This document shows, piece by piece, positions 36,288 through 44,205 of a stretch of DNA of 64,000 nucleotides (positions are counted from its first letter, which is position 1; every line of letters begins with the position of its first letter). Source of the stretch: an uncultured Clostridia bacterium (GTDB lineage: Bacteria; Bacillota; Clostridia; Lutisporales; Lutisporaceae); contig CALGKJ010000080.1 in NCBI GenBank assembly GCA_937930535.1, forward strand, positions 1-64,000, given 5' to 3'. Position numbers and translations under genes: made by a program. The notes under the pieces are model-generated. The model was given only the letters and a program-made list of their open reading frames with translations. It did no database searches and had not been told where the DNA came from.

Positions 36288-36766
36288 TGAACATTTCGAT
36301 AATTACAGTAGGAAAATTAAAGGAAAAATATATAAGAGAAGCGGTGGCAGAGTATGCCACCCGCTTAACCAAGTATTGCAAGCTCGAAATAATTGAAGTA
36401 CAAGACGAAAAAGCTCCAGAGAACCTAAGTGTTGCTCAGGAGCTTATTGTTAAGGAAAAGGAAGGACAAGCAATACTAAAGCACATAAAGGATGATACCT
36501 ATGTGATAGCTTTAGCCATAAATGGCAAAATGCTGTCCTCAGAAAAGCTGGCAGATTTTATCAATGATCTGGGTATAAGAGGCAGAAGCAGTATAGCCTT
36601 TGTAATAGGAGGTTCACTAGGGTTAAGTGAAGAGGTGCTGAAACGGTCGGATTATCAGTTGTCATTTTCGCCTATGACGTTTCCCCACCAGTTGATGAGG
36701 GTGATACTGTTAGAGCAGGTTTATAGGGGGTTTCGGATTATTCGGGGGGAACCTTATCATAAGTGA
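36287..36766 (+). CDS. rlmH: 23S rRNA pseudouridine1915 N3-methyltransferase RlmH
   Basis: The protein has 159 residues. It is a SPOUT-fold methyltransferase that modifies pseudouridine 1915 in helix 69 of 23S rRNA. Visible marks are [19 protein letters not shown] at the N terminus, [13 protein letters not shown] (SAM knot region) and the conserved end [22 protein letters not shown]. The length is normal and the gene looks intact. Its 3' end is the attachment site of SCC elements in staphylococci, and here this end is duplicated at 38254-38274. Confidence 0.96.
   Translation: MNISIITVGKLKEKYIREAVAEYATRLTKYCKLEIIEVQDEKAPENLSVAQELIVKEKEGQAILKHIKDDTYVIALAINGKMLSSEKLADFINDLGIRGRSSIAFVIGGSLGLSEEVLKRSDYQLSFSPMTFPHQLMRVILLEQVYRGFRIIRGEPYHK
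36746..36766 (+). other. Left att-like site at the rlmH 3' end
   Basis: Codons for GEPYHK and stop, containing the core CCTTATCATAAGT (36752-36764). An inverted repeat ATTTTT-G-AAAAAT (36773-36785) lies just inside. Confidence 0.75.
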
Positions 36767-37052
36767 TGGGGGATTTTTGAAAAATATAGATAGCGACAAC
36801 TTTAAGTAAATTCAAATACTAATCTATATTACAACCTCTGAAATGCAGATGAAAGATCAAGTTGTTCTATAGATTATAACAAGCAATAGAAATTAACGCC
36901 TATACATACTATAAATTGCCAGTGATAAAAATCATTTATGATTGAAATAGATTCAAATGATAGGCTGATATAATTTCCAATATTAATGACAGCTTACATA
37001 TTATAACTTATAAGCTAATCAGCAAATTTTTCATAATGAAAGGGTGGTGTCA

Positions 37053-38066
37053 ATGCCTGATACAATATTAATTGGAACCAGTATAGAAAATTATGTTGCA
37101 TACAAACTTTATAAGTGGGATATATTGGTGGCTAAACCGTATTTCGATAGAAATGGTGCTGATTTACTTGCTTTAAGAAAGGTTGATAGGGAGGCAAAAT
37201 TTATTAGAATACAGTCTAAAGGCAGAACTATAAAAGGTAATCATACGTCATCGTTAGAAATACCTAAGTCCTACGTAGATAAAGATTTTGTTGTTTTTTT
37301 ACATATAGAAATTGAGCGAATTGATGACGAGAATGAAATATATTTATATTGTTATTTTACTGATGATATTACAAAATGGGACTGTGACAAAGATAATTAT
37401 AAGTTATATATACCAAACAAATTCTATGAGAAAGATAGTTTTAAAGTATGTTTATTCAACAAAGAAAAAGCACATAAAATCATAGAAATAATTGAGAATG
37501 CAAATGTTGAAGAAAGCTTTGACAAATATATTAATAACTTTGATGGCATGTTAGAATCATGCATTTCAATGTGGAAAAAAGCTAATATATTGCCTGATAC
37601 TGATATTCTTGAGGTGCTAGCAGAAAAACTAGATTTCAATCAAACTAATTTATATCAAAATGAGTTCTTGTTTTACAGTGCATTTTATAAACATGATGCA
37701 TTAAGTGAAAAAAATTGGAATGCTTCACTGGAATTTCTATTTCACTACATAGCAGCAGAAAATAATTTAGAAGAGTCGATTTTTAGCAAATATGTCTTAA
37801 AGCGAATTAAGTACAGTAATAGTATGTTTAGTGATTGGTATATTTGTTATAGAAAATATTCAATTGCTTCAATAGTATTAGAGTGTAATGGATTAGACTT
37901 AGAAGGATTATATTGTTTTTGTAGAGATAGCGAAGGTGAAGGTATTGAATATTTTATTTGCAAAGAAAATAGGCAGTTTTCATGCGTTAGACATATTCAA
38001 TATAACGCAAAAAATGAACATATTAAAGTAATAAAACTAATAGAAGAATTTAATACATATGAGTAA
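37053..38066 (+). CDS. Putative PD-(D/E)XK nuclease-like protein, cassette cargo
   Basis: The protein has 337 residues and I do not recognise a named family. Residues 1-60 show the spacing of a restriction-endonuclease-like core: E12 in a helix (SIENYVAYKL), D37 (NGADLL) and Q54-x-K56 (RIQSKGR), close to Holliday-resolvase or Mrr-type motifs. The rest (about 60-337) has no clear motif and may recognise substrate. No membrane or signal segment. I choose ATG at 37053 over GTG at 37044 because AAAGGGTGG lies just upstream. No adjacent methylase or partner is encoded. A defence role is inference from fold and location. Confidence 0.6.
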   Translation: MPDTILIGTSIENYVAYKLYKWDILVAKPYFDRNGADLLALRKVDREAKFIRIQSKGRTIKGNHTSSLEIPKSYVDKDFVVFLHIEIERIDDENEIYLYCYFTDDITKWDCDKDNYKLYIPNKFYEKDSFKVCLFNKEKAHKIIEIIENANVEESFDKYINNFDGMLESCISMWKKANILPDTDILEVLAEKLDFNQTNLYQNEFLFYSAFYKHDALSEKNWNASLEFLFHYIAAENNLEESIFSKYVLKRIKYSNSMFSDWYICYRKYSIASIVLECNGLDLEGLYCFCRDSEGEGIEYFICKENRQFSCVRHIQYNAKNEHIKVIKLIEEFNTYE

Positions 38067-38237
38067 TAGTAAAATATTGGTGATTGGTAAGGTATAAATC
38101 TTATAATATTGATTTTGAGTTGATTATTACAAAACTACTTATGTAAGATTTATTTGAAATAAGGAACAAGGAGACAGATACCTTATCACTATTTTACAAG
38201 ACGCTAATCAATAGTTTCAATAATTGCTTAAAAAACC

Positions 38238-38251
38238 ACCGTTAAAACGGT
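38238..38251. other. Inverted repeat beside the right att-like site
   Basis: ACCGTT-AA-AACGGT, perfect 6-bp arms, two bases before the duplicated GEPYHK codons. Confidence 0.6.
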
Positions 38252-38253
38252 AC

Positions 38254-38274
38254 GGGGAGCCTTATCATAAGTAG
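38254..38274 (+). other. Right att-like site (duplicated rlmH 3' codons)
   Basis: GGG GAG CCT TAT CAT AAG TAG again encodes GEPYHK and stop, with the core CCTTATCATAAGT at 38260-38272. No ORF of the rlmH type precedes it. Confidence 0.75.
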
Positions 38275-38373
38275 TAGTTTATACCGAGAAGATTTGTTAT
38301 CTGTACGGTGTAAATAATATTATTATAGGTGTATAATAGTATTAATAGATATAAAAATACATGGGGTGATTCT

Positions 38374-38994
38374 ATGACGGATATATTTACAATTGGATAT
38401 TCATGTTTTAAAATAGACGAATTTATTAAAATTCTTAAAAAATATAAAATAAATAGTTTGATAGATGTAAGAAGTAATCCTAATTCAAAGTTCTACAAGG
38501 ATTATAATCAAAGTAATTTAGAAAAGGTATTGAAGATGCATGGAATTATTTATAGAAATTATAAGAATGAATTTGGTGCACGGCAAGAAAATCTAAAGTA
38601 TTACAGAAATGGATATTTAGATTTTAAAGAGTATACTAGATCTGATGCTTTTATAGAAGGGGTGCACAAAATAGAGGCTGGGATTAAATTGAATTATTCT
38701 TTTGCCTTCATGTGTGCCGAGAAAGATCCGAGCACTTGTCACAGAAATATAATGGTAGCTAGAGAATTTTATGAATTAGGGTATAATGTAAAGAATATAC
38801 TTTCAGATGGTTCATATGAATCTCAGGAAAGTATTGAACAAAGACTCGTGAACCAGTACTTCCCAAACAGAAGTCAAGTAACACTTTTTTCTGAAAACAT
38901 TACATGGAATGATATGGTTAATAAAAGCTATGAATATAGAAACAGCGAAATAGGTTATAGAATTAATGAAGAAGTAAAGGTGAGTATATCGTGA
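38374..38994 (+). CDS. DUF488 domain protein, first copy
   Basis: The protein has 206 residues. DUF488 marks are TIGYS near the N terminus, DVRSNPNSKFYKDYN, and FMCAEKDPSTCHRN (C...CHR motif). The function of DUF488 is not established; members occur in accessory clusters. I choose ATG at 38374 because GGGGTGAT lies 6 nt upstream; an in-frame ATG at 38329 has no site. Its stop overlaps the GTG of the next DUF488 gene, so the pair is translationally coupled. Confidence 0.82.
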   Translation: MTDIFTIGYSCFKIDEFIKILKKYKINSLIDVRSNPNSKFYKDYNQSNLEKVLKMHGIIYRNYKNEFGARQENLKYYRNGYLDFKEYTRSDAFIEGVHKIEAGIKLNYSFAFMCAEKDPSTCHRNIMVAREFYELGYNVKNILSDGSYESQESIEQRLVNQYFPNRSQVTLFSENITWNDMVNKSYEYRNSEIGYRINEEVKVSIS

Positions 38995-39455
38995 TAGGAC
39001 TCATATATACTATTGGATTTACACAAAAAACTGCACAAGCTTTTTTTCAATTGTTAAAGGAGCATAACATAGACATTGTACTGGACATTCGGTTAAACAA
39101 TACATCGCAGTTAGCAGCATTTACAAAATACCCAGACATACAATATTTTTTAAAAGAAATTTGTAATATAGAGTACATTCATGATACTAAATTTTCTCCT
39201 ACTAATTCAACTTTAAAAAAATATAAAAACGGCGAAATAGATTGGATTCAATATGTTGAAGAGTTTATTCAAACAATGAACGATAGAAAAATTAAGGAAT
39301 ATATACAATTAAATTATAAAACCAATAAAAAAATTTGCCTGCTTTGTAGCGAGTCCACAGCAAATCAGTGTCATAGAAGCTTAATTGCCAATGAGTTCAA
39401 AACATGGCGAGTATTGTATTGCTGGGGTGGACACAACCAGTGGCGAATGGATTAG
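38991..39455 (+). CDS. DUF488 domain protein, second copy
   Basis: The protein has 154 residues. It keeps TIGFTQKT, DIRLNN and LLCSESTANQCHRSL, the same landmarks as its neighbour. Its start is GTG at 38991, overlapping the previous stop. The last 16 residues (from about TWRVLY) read across the start of the next gene in another frame and may be an artefact of lost frame downstream. Paired unequal DUF488 genes followed by a dual-OB gene are known as a recurring set (from memory). Confidence 0.75.
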   Translation: MIGLIYTIGFTQKTAQAFFQLLKEHNIDIVLDIRLNNTSQLAAFTKYPDIQYFLKEICNIEYIHDTKFSPTNSTLKKYKNGEIDWIQYVEEFIQTMNDRKIKEYIQLNYKTNKKICLLCSESTANQCHRSLIANEFKTWRVLYCWGGHNQWRMD

Positions 39456-39913
39456 ACCAGTTTCTGTCACATAATCCAACTAAATCTCAACCAGAGAATT
39501 ATAAATATGATTCTTCAGTGTGTTGGCAAAGAACAGGGAAAATTACATTATATGACTTAATAAAAAATAGAGGCTTTGATAAACCAGACAAGATTTTCTA
39601 TAATAGTAAAAAAGATGTTTTGGAAGATGAGTTATGTGGACAACCCTCATTATTATTTGTAAATGTAAAAAACTCATCCATTTTTATCAAGACTTTTAGT
39701 GATGGTAATAGGCGAATTCAGTTTAATTTTCAATACAATAATATCTCTTATAACTATTTTAAAATAAGTGATGAAGTAATTAAAAATGTTTTTGCTAATC
39801 AATGTGATGGTTTATATAATTATAGAGAAAATTTACCGGTTATATTTAGTTTAACTGATAGGTATAGCAATACAGGTAAATATTATAAAATGGTTGCTCA
39901 GATGTTTTATTAA
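39404..39913 (+). pseudogene. Frameshifted dual-OB-domain-like gene
   Basis: The frame from ATG 39404 gives a good second half (QPENYKYDSSVCWQRTGKIT then QPSLLFVNVKNSSIFIK), which fits dual-OB-domain proteins that accompany DUF488. The N-terminal hallmark, CIAGVDTTSGEWIRPVS, is encoded at 39415-39465 but in a different frame (+2 relative to the ATG). One missing base near 39414 would restore the start; a second frame change with probable loss of about 40 codons is needed near 39465-39475. I read the gene as broken, although a sequencing error cannot be excluded. Confidence 0.6.
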
Positions 39914-39925
39914 AGTATAGGTAAT

Positions 39926-39966
39926 TAAAAAAGGCAAGTAGGGTATTCTCTATTTGCCTTTTTTCT
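39926..39966. terminator. Bidirectional terminator after the DUF488 cluster
   Basis: AAAAAAGGCAAGTAG / CTATTTGCCTTTTTT with a GGTATTCT loop. Confidence 0.85.
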
Positions 39967-40135
39967 GTAATATGAAAAGAGAAGGAATATAAACCACAAA
40001 ATAAGTCATAAACCATTAAAAAACCATTCTTTCACTCGGATTTATGCTATAATCTCCTTATAGAAAACGTTTGCCGCATTTTTATACGCAGAAAAGTAAA
40101 AGCAGGATTTGATACGAAATGGAGGTTGAGGTTAT

Positions 40136-40807
40136 ATGGATACATACAAAATTATTGAGATTAAGCAAAGTGTTTTCGAGGACAACAATAAGGACGCAGA
40201 TTTACTTAGGGAAGAATTGAAAAAGGGTAAAACCTTTTTACTGAATTTGATGTCATCACCGGGTTCGGGTAAAACAACAACGGTTTTGCGGACTATTGAG
40301 GCTTTGAAGGAAGAAATGGGCATAGGAGTTCTTGAGGCTGATATTGACTCAGATGTGGATGCTCGAACTGTTGCGCAGACAGGTGCAAAGGTAATTCAGC
40401 TTCATACAGGCGGGATGTGCCATCTGGATGCAGATATGACTAGGCAGGGGCTGTTGGGGCTGGGTACAGAAGGAATAGATTTTGTCATATTGGAGAACGT
40501 GGGTAATTTGGTATGTCCGGCAGAGTTTGATACTGGTGCATCAAAAAACGCCATGATTTTAAGTGTTCCAGAGGGAGATGACAAGCCTCTGAAATATCCT
40601 TTAATGTTTTCGATTGTTGATGTTTTATTAATTAACAAGATTGACGTAATAGATTATTTTGATTTTGACTTGGAAGCAGTCAAGGAACGTGCAAAAAAAA
40701 TAAATCCCAATATTAAGATTATTCCAATCTCTGCTAGAACCGGGGAGGGAATTGATGAATGGGCTAATTGGATACGAACAGAAATAAAAAAATGGAAACA
40801 AGAATAG
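40136..40807 (+). CDS. hypB: Hydrogenase nickel incorporation GTPase HypB
   Basis: The protein has 223 residues. G-domain motifs are SSPGSGKTTTV (P-loop), EADIDSDVDA, a GGMCHLDADM metal-binding segment with Cys and His, ENVGNLVCPAEFD and NKIDV. HypB uses GTP to insert nickel into [NiFe] hydrogenase. It has no His-rich nickel-storage N terminus. ATG after GGAGGTTGAGG. It is followed 36 bp later by an iron-sulfur flavoprotein and then hypA; no hydrogenase subunit is in the window. Confidence 0.93.
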   Translation: MDTYKIIEIKQSVFEDNNKDADLLREELKKGKTFLLNLMSSPGSGKTTTVLRTIEALKEEMGIGVLEADIDSDVDARTVAQTGAKVIQLHTGGMCHLDADMTRQGLLGLGTEGIDFVILENVGNLVCPAEFDTGASKNAMILSVPEGDDKPLKYPLMFSIVDVLLINKIDVIDYFDFDLEAVKERAKKINPNIKIIPISARTGEGIDEWANWIRTEIKKWKQE

Positions 40808-40843
40808 CTTTATAGTGAAAACTTTGTTTGGGAGGCGATACAT

Positions 40844-43549
40844 ATGGTAAAAGAAAAAGTATTAGATCTTGCCAATAAGATTAGCAGGACAAAACGTGGT
40901 TCAAAATCGGAAATTAAGCCGGAAGATCCCGAATACAAAATTCTGGAGCCTGTTGTTACAGAGGAAATGGCAGAAGCGGCACTTTGCCTTGAGCTGCGTA
41001 AGCCCAAGAGTGCGGAAGAGGTTGCTGTGTTGTGCGGTAAATCTGTAGAAGAAACAGCAAAGCTCTTATGGGAATTGGCAGTTGCGGGAGTTTGCTTTGT
41101 TAATAAAATTGATGGTGTTGATAAATACTGGCATGACCTTTGGATTCCAGGGCATATGGAAATGATGGTTAACAACAAGGAGAATGTTAAAAAATATCCT
41201 CAGATTGCGGAGGCTTTTGAAGCCTATGGAAGAGTGAGAGGATCGAAAACAGCAGGTAATTTCCCTGTAGGCTTAGGCTTAATGCGTGTTATTCCAATCG
41301 AACAAGCTATTATGGGGGAAACCAGAAGAGCATCCTACGAAGAAGTTTCCAAGTACCTTAATGAAAATGAGCTTTTTTCAGTTTCGGATTGTTCCTGCCG
41401 TACTGCAAGAGAAGTTATGGGAGAAGGCTGCGGTCACTTGAAGGAGGATATGTGTATTCAGATGGGTCATGCTGCTGAATATTATATTCGTACAAACAGA
41501 GGTCGTCAGATTACTCGTGAAGAGGCTTTTGAAATTATTAAAAAAGCCGAGGAAGATGGTTTGATGCATCAGATACCAAATACAGATGGTCCTGGAAAAA
41601 CTCACGCTATTTGCAACTGCTGCGGATGCTCATGTCTGTCTTTAAGAACTGCGGAGATGTTCTTAAACACTGATATGGTGCGTTCAAACTATGTTTCACG
41701 TGTAGATAAGGATAAATGTGTTGGCTGCGGAGAATGTGTTGAAAATTGTCCTGTTAATGCATTAAGATTAGGTCATAAAATATGCACAAAAACACCTATC
41801 GTTGAAAAGAAACGTCCTCTTCCCTATGACACAGAATGGGGTCCAGATAAATGGAATCCTGATTATCGTATTAACAGACAGGTTGTTGTGGATACAGGGA
41901 CAAGTCCTTGCAAAGCAGAATGTCCTGCTCATATTGGTATTCAGGGCTATATCAAGCTGGCTTCTCAAGGAAGATATACAGAAGCCCTTGAGCTTATCAA
42001 GCATGAAAATCCATTTCCGGCAGTATGCGGACGTATCTGTCCGAGAAAATGTGAAGCTGCATGTACCAGAGGAGATGTTGATGATCCCATTGCTATAGAT
42101 GATATTAAAAAATTCATTGCAGAGCAAGACTTGAATATGGAGCGACGTTATATACCAAAAGTAAAGCATAAATACGATAATAAAATAGCCGTTATCGGGG
42201 CAGGTCCTTGCGGTCTTTCCTGTGCTTTTTATCTGGCTGTTGAAGGCTATAAGGTAACAGTATTTGAAAAGCAAAAAATACTCGGCGGTATGTTGACGTT
42301 AGGAATTCCATCATTTAGATTAGAAAAAGATGTAGTTAATGCAGAAATCGATATTCTAAAAGAGCTGGGTATTGAGTTTAAGACAGGTATTGAGGTAGGT
42401 AAGGATATAAGCCTTAATGACTTAAGGGGTCAGGGCTTTGAAGCATTTTATCTTGCAATTGGTGCTCAAGCAGGTAGAATGCTGGGCATGGCTGGTGAAG
42501 ATGCGGTTGGTGTTATTACTGGGGTTGATTTTTTACGCAAGGTCAATCTCAATGAAGAGATGAAAATGGAAGGAGCAACCATTGTAATCGGTGGTGGAAA
42601 TGTTGCTGTTGATGTTGCCAGAACCGCTGTCCGCCTTGGTGCATCACAAGTAAATATGTATTGTCTGGAAAGCAGAAAAGAAATGCCGGCACTTGAGGAG
42701 GAAATAGAGGAAGCAGTGTCAGAGGGCATTAAAATCAGCAATTCATGGGGCCCTAAGAGTATTCTTACGGAAAATGGACGTGTTGTGGGTGTTGAATTTA
42801 AAAAATGTATTTCTGTATTTGATGAGAATAAAAGGTTTAACCCTAAATTTGATGAAAATGAGACAAGAATAGTTAAGGCGGATAATGTGCTGATTTCGGT
42901 GGGTCAGGCAATAGATTGGGGTAACTTGATTGCAGGCAGCAAAATAGAACTGAATCCTCAAAAAACAATTAAGGCAGATCCTATTACTTATCAAACGGAT
43001 GAGCCTGATGTGTTTGCCGGCGGTGATGCATTAACCGGACCTAAATTTGCGATAGATGCTATTGCTTTAGGTAAAGAGGGTGCAATTTCAATTCATCGTT
43101 ATGTTCAGCCGGGACAAAGCTTGATTCTCGGTCGTACTAAGAGAGAATACCGTGCATTTGATAAAGAAAATCTTGATCTTGAAGGATACGATAATCTTCC
43201 AAGGCAAAACTCATGCCATATTGATGGAAGTAAATCAAAACAAAGCTTTAAAGATTTACGTGATACATTTACAGAAGAGCAGGTCAAGAAGGAAACAGAA
43301 CGCTGCCTTGGCTGCGGTGCTACAGTTGTGGACGAATACCTGTGCGTAGGCTGTGGATCTTGTGTAACCAAATGCAAGTTTGATGCAATCTCACTAATTA
43401 GAAAATATGATGCTGTTAATATTGAGTTGAGTCAATTGAGGCCCACAATTATGAAATATATAATAAAGCGTAAGGTGAAAATTGCAGCCAAAAAGGCAAC
43501 AACTGCGTTAAGCTCGATTTTTCGCAGGAAAAAAGATAAGACAGAATAA
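40844..43549 (+). CDS. Large iron-sulfur flavoprotein: ferredoxin domains fused to a GltD/NfnB-like oxidoreductase
   Basis: The protein has 901 residues. About 1-260 is a helical domain with many Cys (SDCSCRTAREVMGEGCGH, CNCCGCSCLS). A 2[4Fe-4S] ferredoxin (CVGCGECVENCP) follows at about 285-310. A GltD-like core comes next: CKAECPAHIGIQGYI and CGRICPRKCEAACTR (Fe-S), then an FAD loop VIGAGPCGLSCAFYL and an NAD(P) loop VIGGGNVAVDVARTAVRLGA. A final CVGCGSCVTKC sits near the C terminus. It would pass electrons between NAD(P)H, flavin and Fe-S centres; the partner is unknown. ATG after GGGAGGCGAT. It is sandwiched by hypB and hypA. Confidence 0.85.
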   Translation: MVKEKVLDLANKISRTKRGSKSEIKPEDPEYKILEPVVTEEMAEAALCLELRKPKSAEEVAVLCGKSVEETAKLLWELAVAGVCFVNKIDGVDKYWHDLWIPGHMEMMVNNKENVKKYPQIAEAFEAYGRVRGSKTAGNFPVGLGLMRVIPIEQAIMGETRRASYEEVSKYLNENELFSVSDCSCRTAREVMGEGCGHLKEDMCIQMGHAAEYYIRTNRGRQITREEAFEIIKKAEEDGLMHQIPNTDGPGKTHAICNCCGCSCLSLRTAEMFLNTDMVRSNYVSRVDKDKCVGCGECVENCPVNALRLGHKICTKTPIVEKKRPLPYDTEWGPDKWNPDYRINRQVVVDTGTSPCKAECPAHIGIQGYIKLASQGRYTEALELIKHENPFPAVCGRICPRKCEAACTRGDVDDPIAIDDIKKFIAEQDLNMERRYIPKVKHKYDNKIAVIGAGPCGLSCAFYLAVEGYKVTVFEKQKILGGMLTLGIPSFRLEKDVVNAEIDILKELGIEFKTGIEVGKDISLNDLRGQGFEAFYLAIGAQAGRMLGMAGEDAVGVITGVDFLRKVNLNEEMKMEGATIVIGGGNVAVDVARTAVRLGASQVNMYCLESRKEMPALEEEIEEAVSEGIKISNSWGPKSILTENGRVVGVEFKKCISVFDENKRFNPKFDENETRIVKADNVLISVGQAIDWGNLIAGSKIELNPQKTIKADPITYQTDEPDVFAGGDALTGPKFAIDAIALGKEGAISIHRYVQPGQSLILGRTKREYRAFDKENLDLEGYDNLPRQNSCHIDGSKSKQSFKDLRDTFTEEQVKKETERCLGCGATVVDEYLCVGCGSCVTKCKFDAISLIRKYDAVNIELSQLRPTIMKYIIKRKVKIAAKKATTALSSIFRRKKDKTE

Positions 43550-43623
43550 TCAGTGACATACCAAGTAAAATATGGGAGAATATGAAAACTCCCGTATTTA
43601 TACTATACAGGAGAGGTGATCTC

Positions 43624-43965
43624 ATGCATGAATTGGGAGTTGTGATTGAAGTTATCAAAACTGTTGAAAGTTTTGCTCAACAAAATGGATTGACTAAGAT
43701 TGATACCTTGGTTCTCCAGATTGGAGAGCTTTCATCAATGATTCCAAAATATATTGAAGCTTGTTATCCGGCTGCTGTTGATGGTACTTTATTGCAGGAC
43801 ACAAGATTAAAGATTGAGATATTACCGGGCAATGCAATTTGCAAAAAGTGCAATAAAGTATTTAACCTTATTAAGAATAATATGGTATGTCCAAGCTGCA
43901 CAAGCAAAGACTGGGAGATATTATGCGGAAGAGAGTTTATGATTAAGGAAATCATTGCTTGTTGA
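43624..43965 (+). CDS. hypA: Hydrogenase maturation nickel metallochaperone HypA
   Basis: The protein has 113 residues. It starts MHELGVVIEVIKTVE (nickel-binding His2 and Glu3) and has a zinc site CKKCNKVF ... CPSCTSKDW. HypA delivers nickel with HypB. ATG at 43624 follows AGGAGAGGTGATC; the longer frame from 43582 would bury the conserved His2. It ends before a strong terminator. Confidence 0.92.
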   Translation: MHELGVVIEVIKTVESFAQQNGLTKIDTLVLQIGELSSMIPKYIEACYPAAVDGTLLQDTRLKIEILPGNAICKKCNKVFNLIKNNMVCPSCTSKDWEILCGREFMIKEIIAC

Positions 43966-43982
43966 AATGGGAGGCTGCTTAT

Positions 43983-44017
43983 ATACTGCACAAACAATAA
44001 TGTGCAGTATTTTTTTA
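43983..44017 (+). terminator. Terminator of the hypB-hypA unit
   Basis: ATACTGCACA / TGTGCAGTAT with an AACAATAA loop, then TTTTTTT. Confidence 0.92.
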
Positions 44018-44205
44018 TACAAGAGTACCAGCTATAGTCATTTGGTAAAAGTTACTTACAGATTAAGTAAAGGTAAATGGCGAAATTTGTCGAATGATTA
44101 GAATAGAATATGTTTTTGGTTAATAATGAAAATTTCACTAACATTATTACTGCTGAAAAAATTTTGTTGTAGTTTCATTTATAGATATAAGGAGCTGGTA
44201 AGATT

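Larger units (their letters stand above)
36752..38272 (+). mobile_element. SCC-like cassette or remnant inserted at rlmH
   Basis: The segment is bounded by the two 13-bp cores. It carries one recognisable gene, 37053-38066, and about 290 and 200 bp of non-coding DNA on its sides. No ccr-type serine recombinase is inside, so it would need one supplied in trans, or it is the remains of a larger element. Base composition is more A+T-rich than the wall genes upstream by eye. Confidence 0.55.

Noticed and set aside
37500-38270. CRISPR array or ccr recombinase within the accessory region
   Set aside because: No regularly spaced direct repeats are present, and no frame shows serine- or tyrosine-recombinase motifs.
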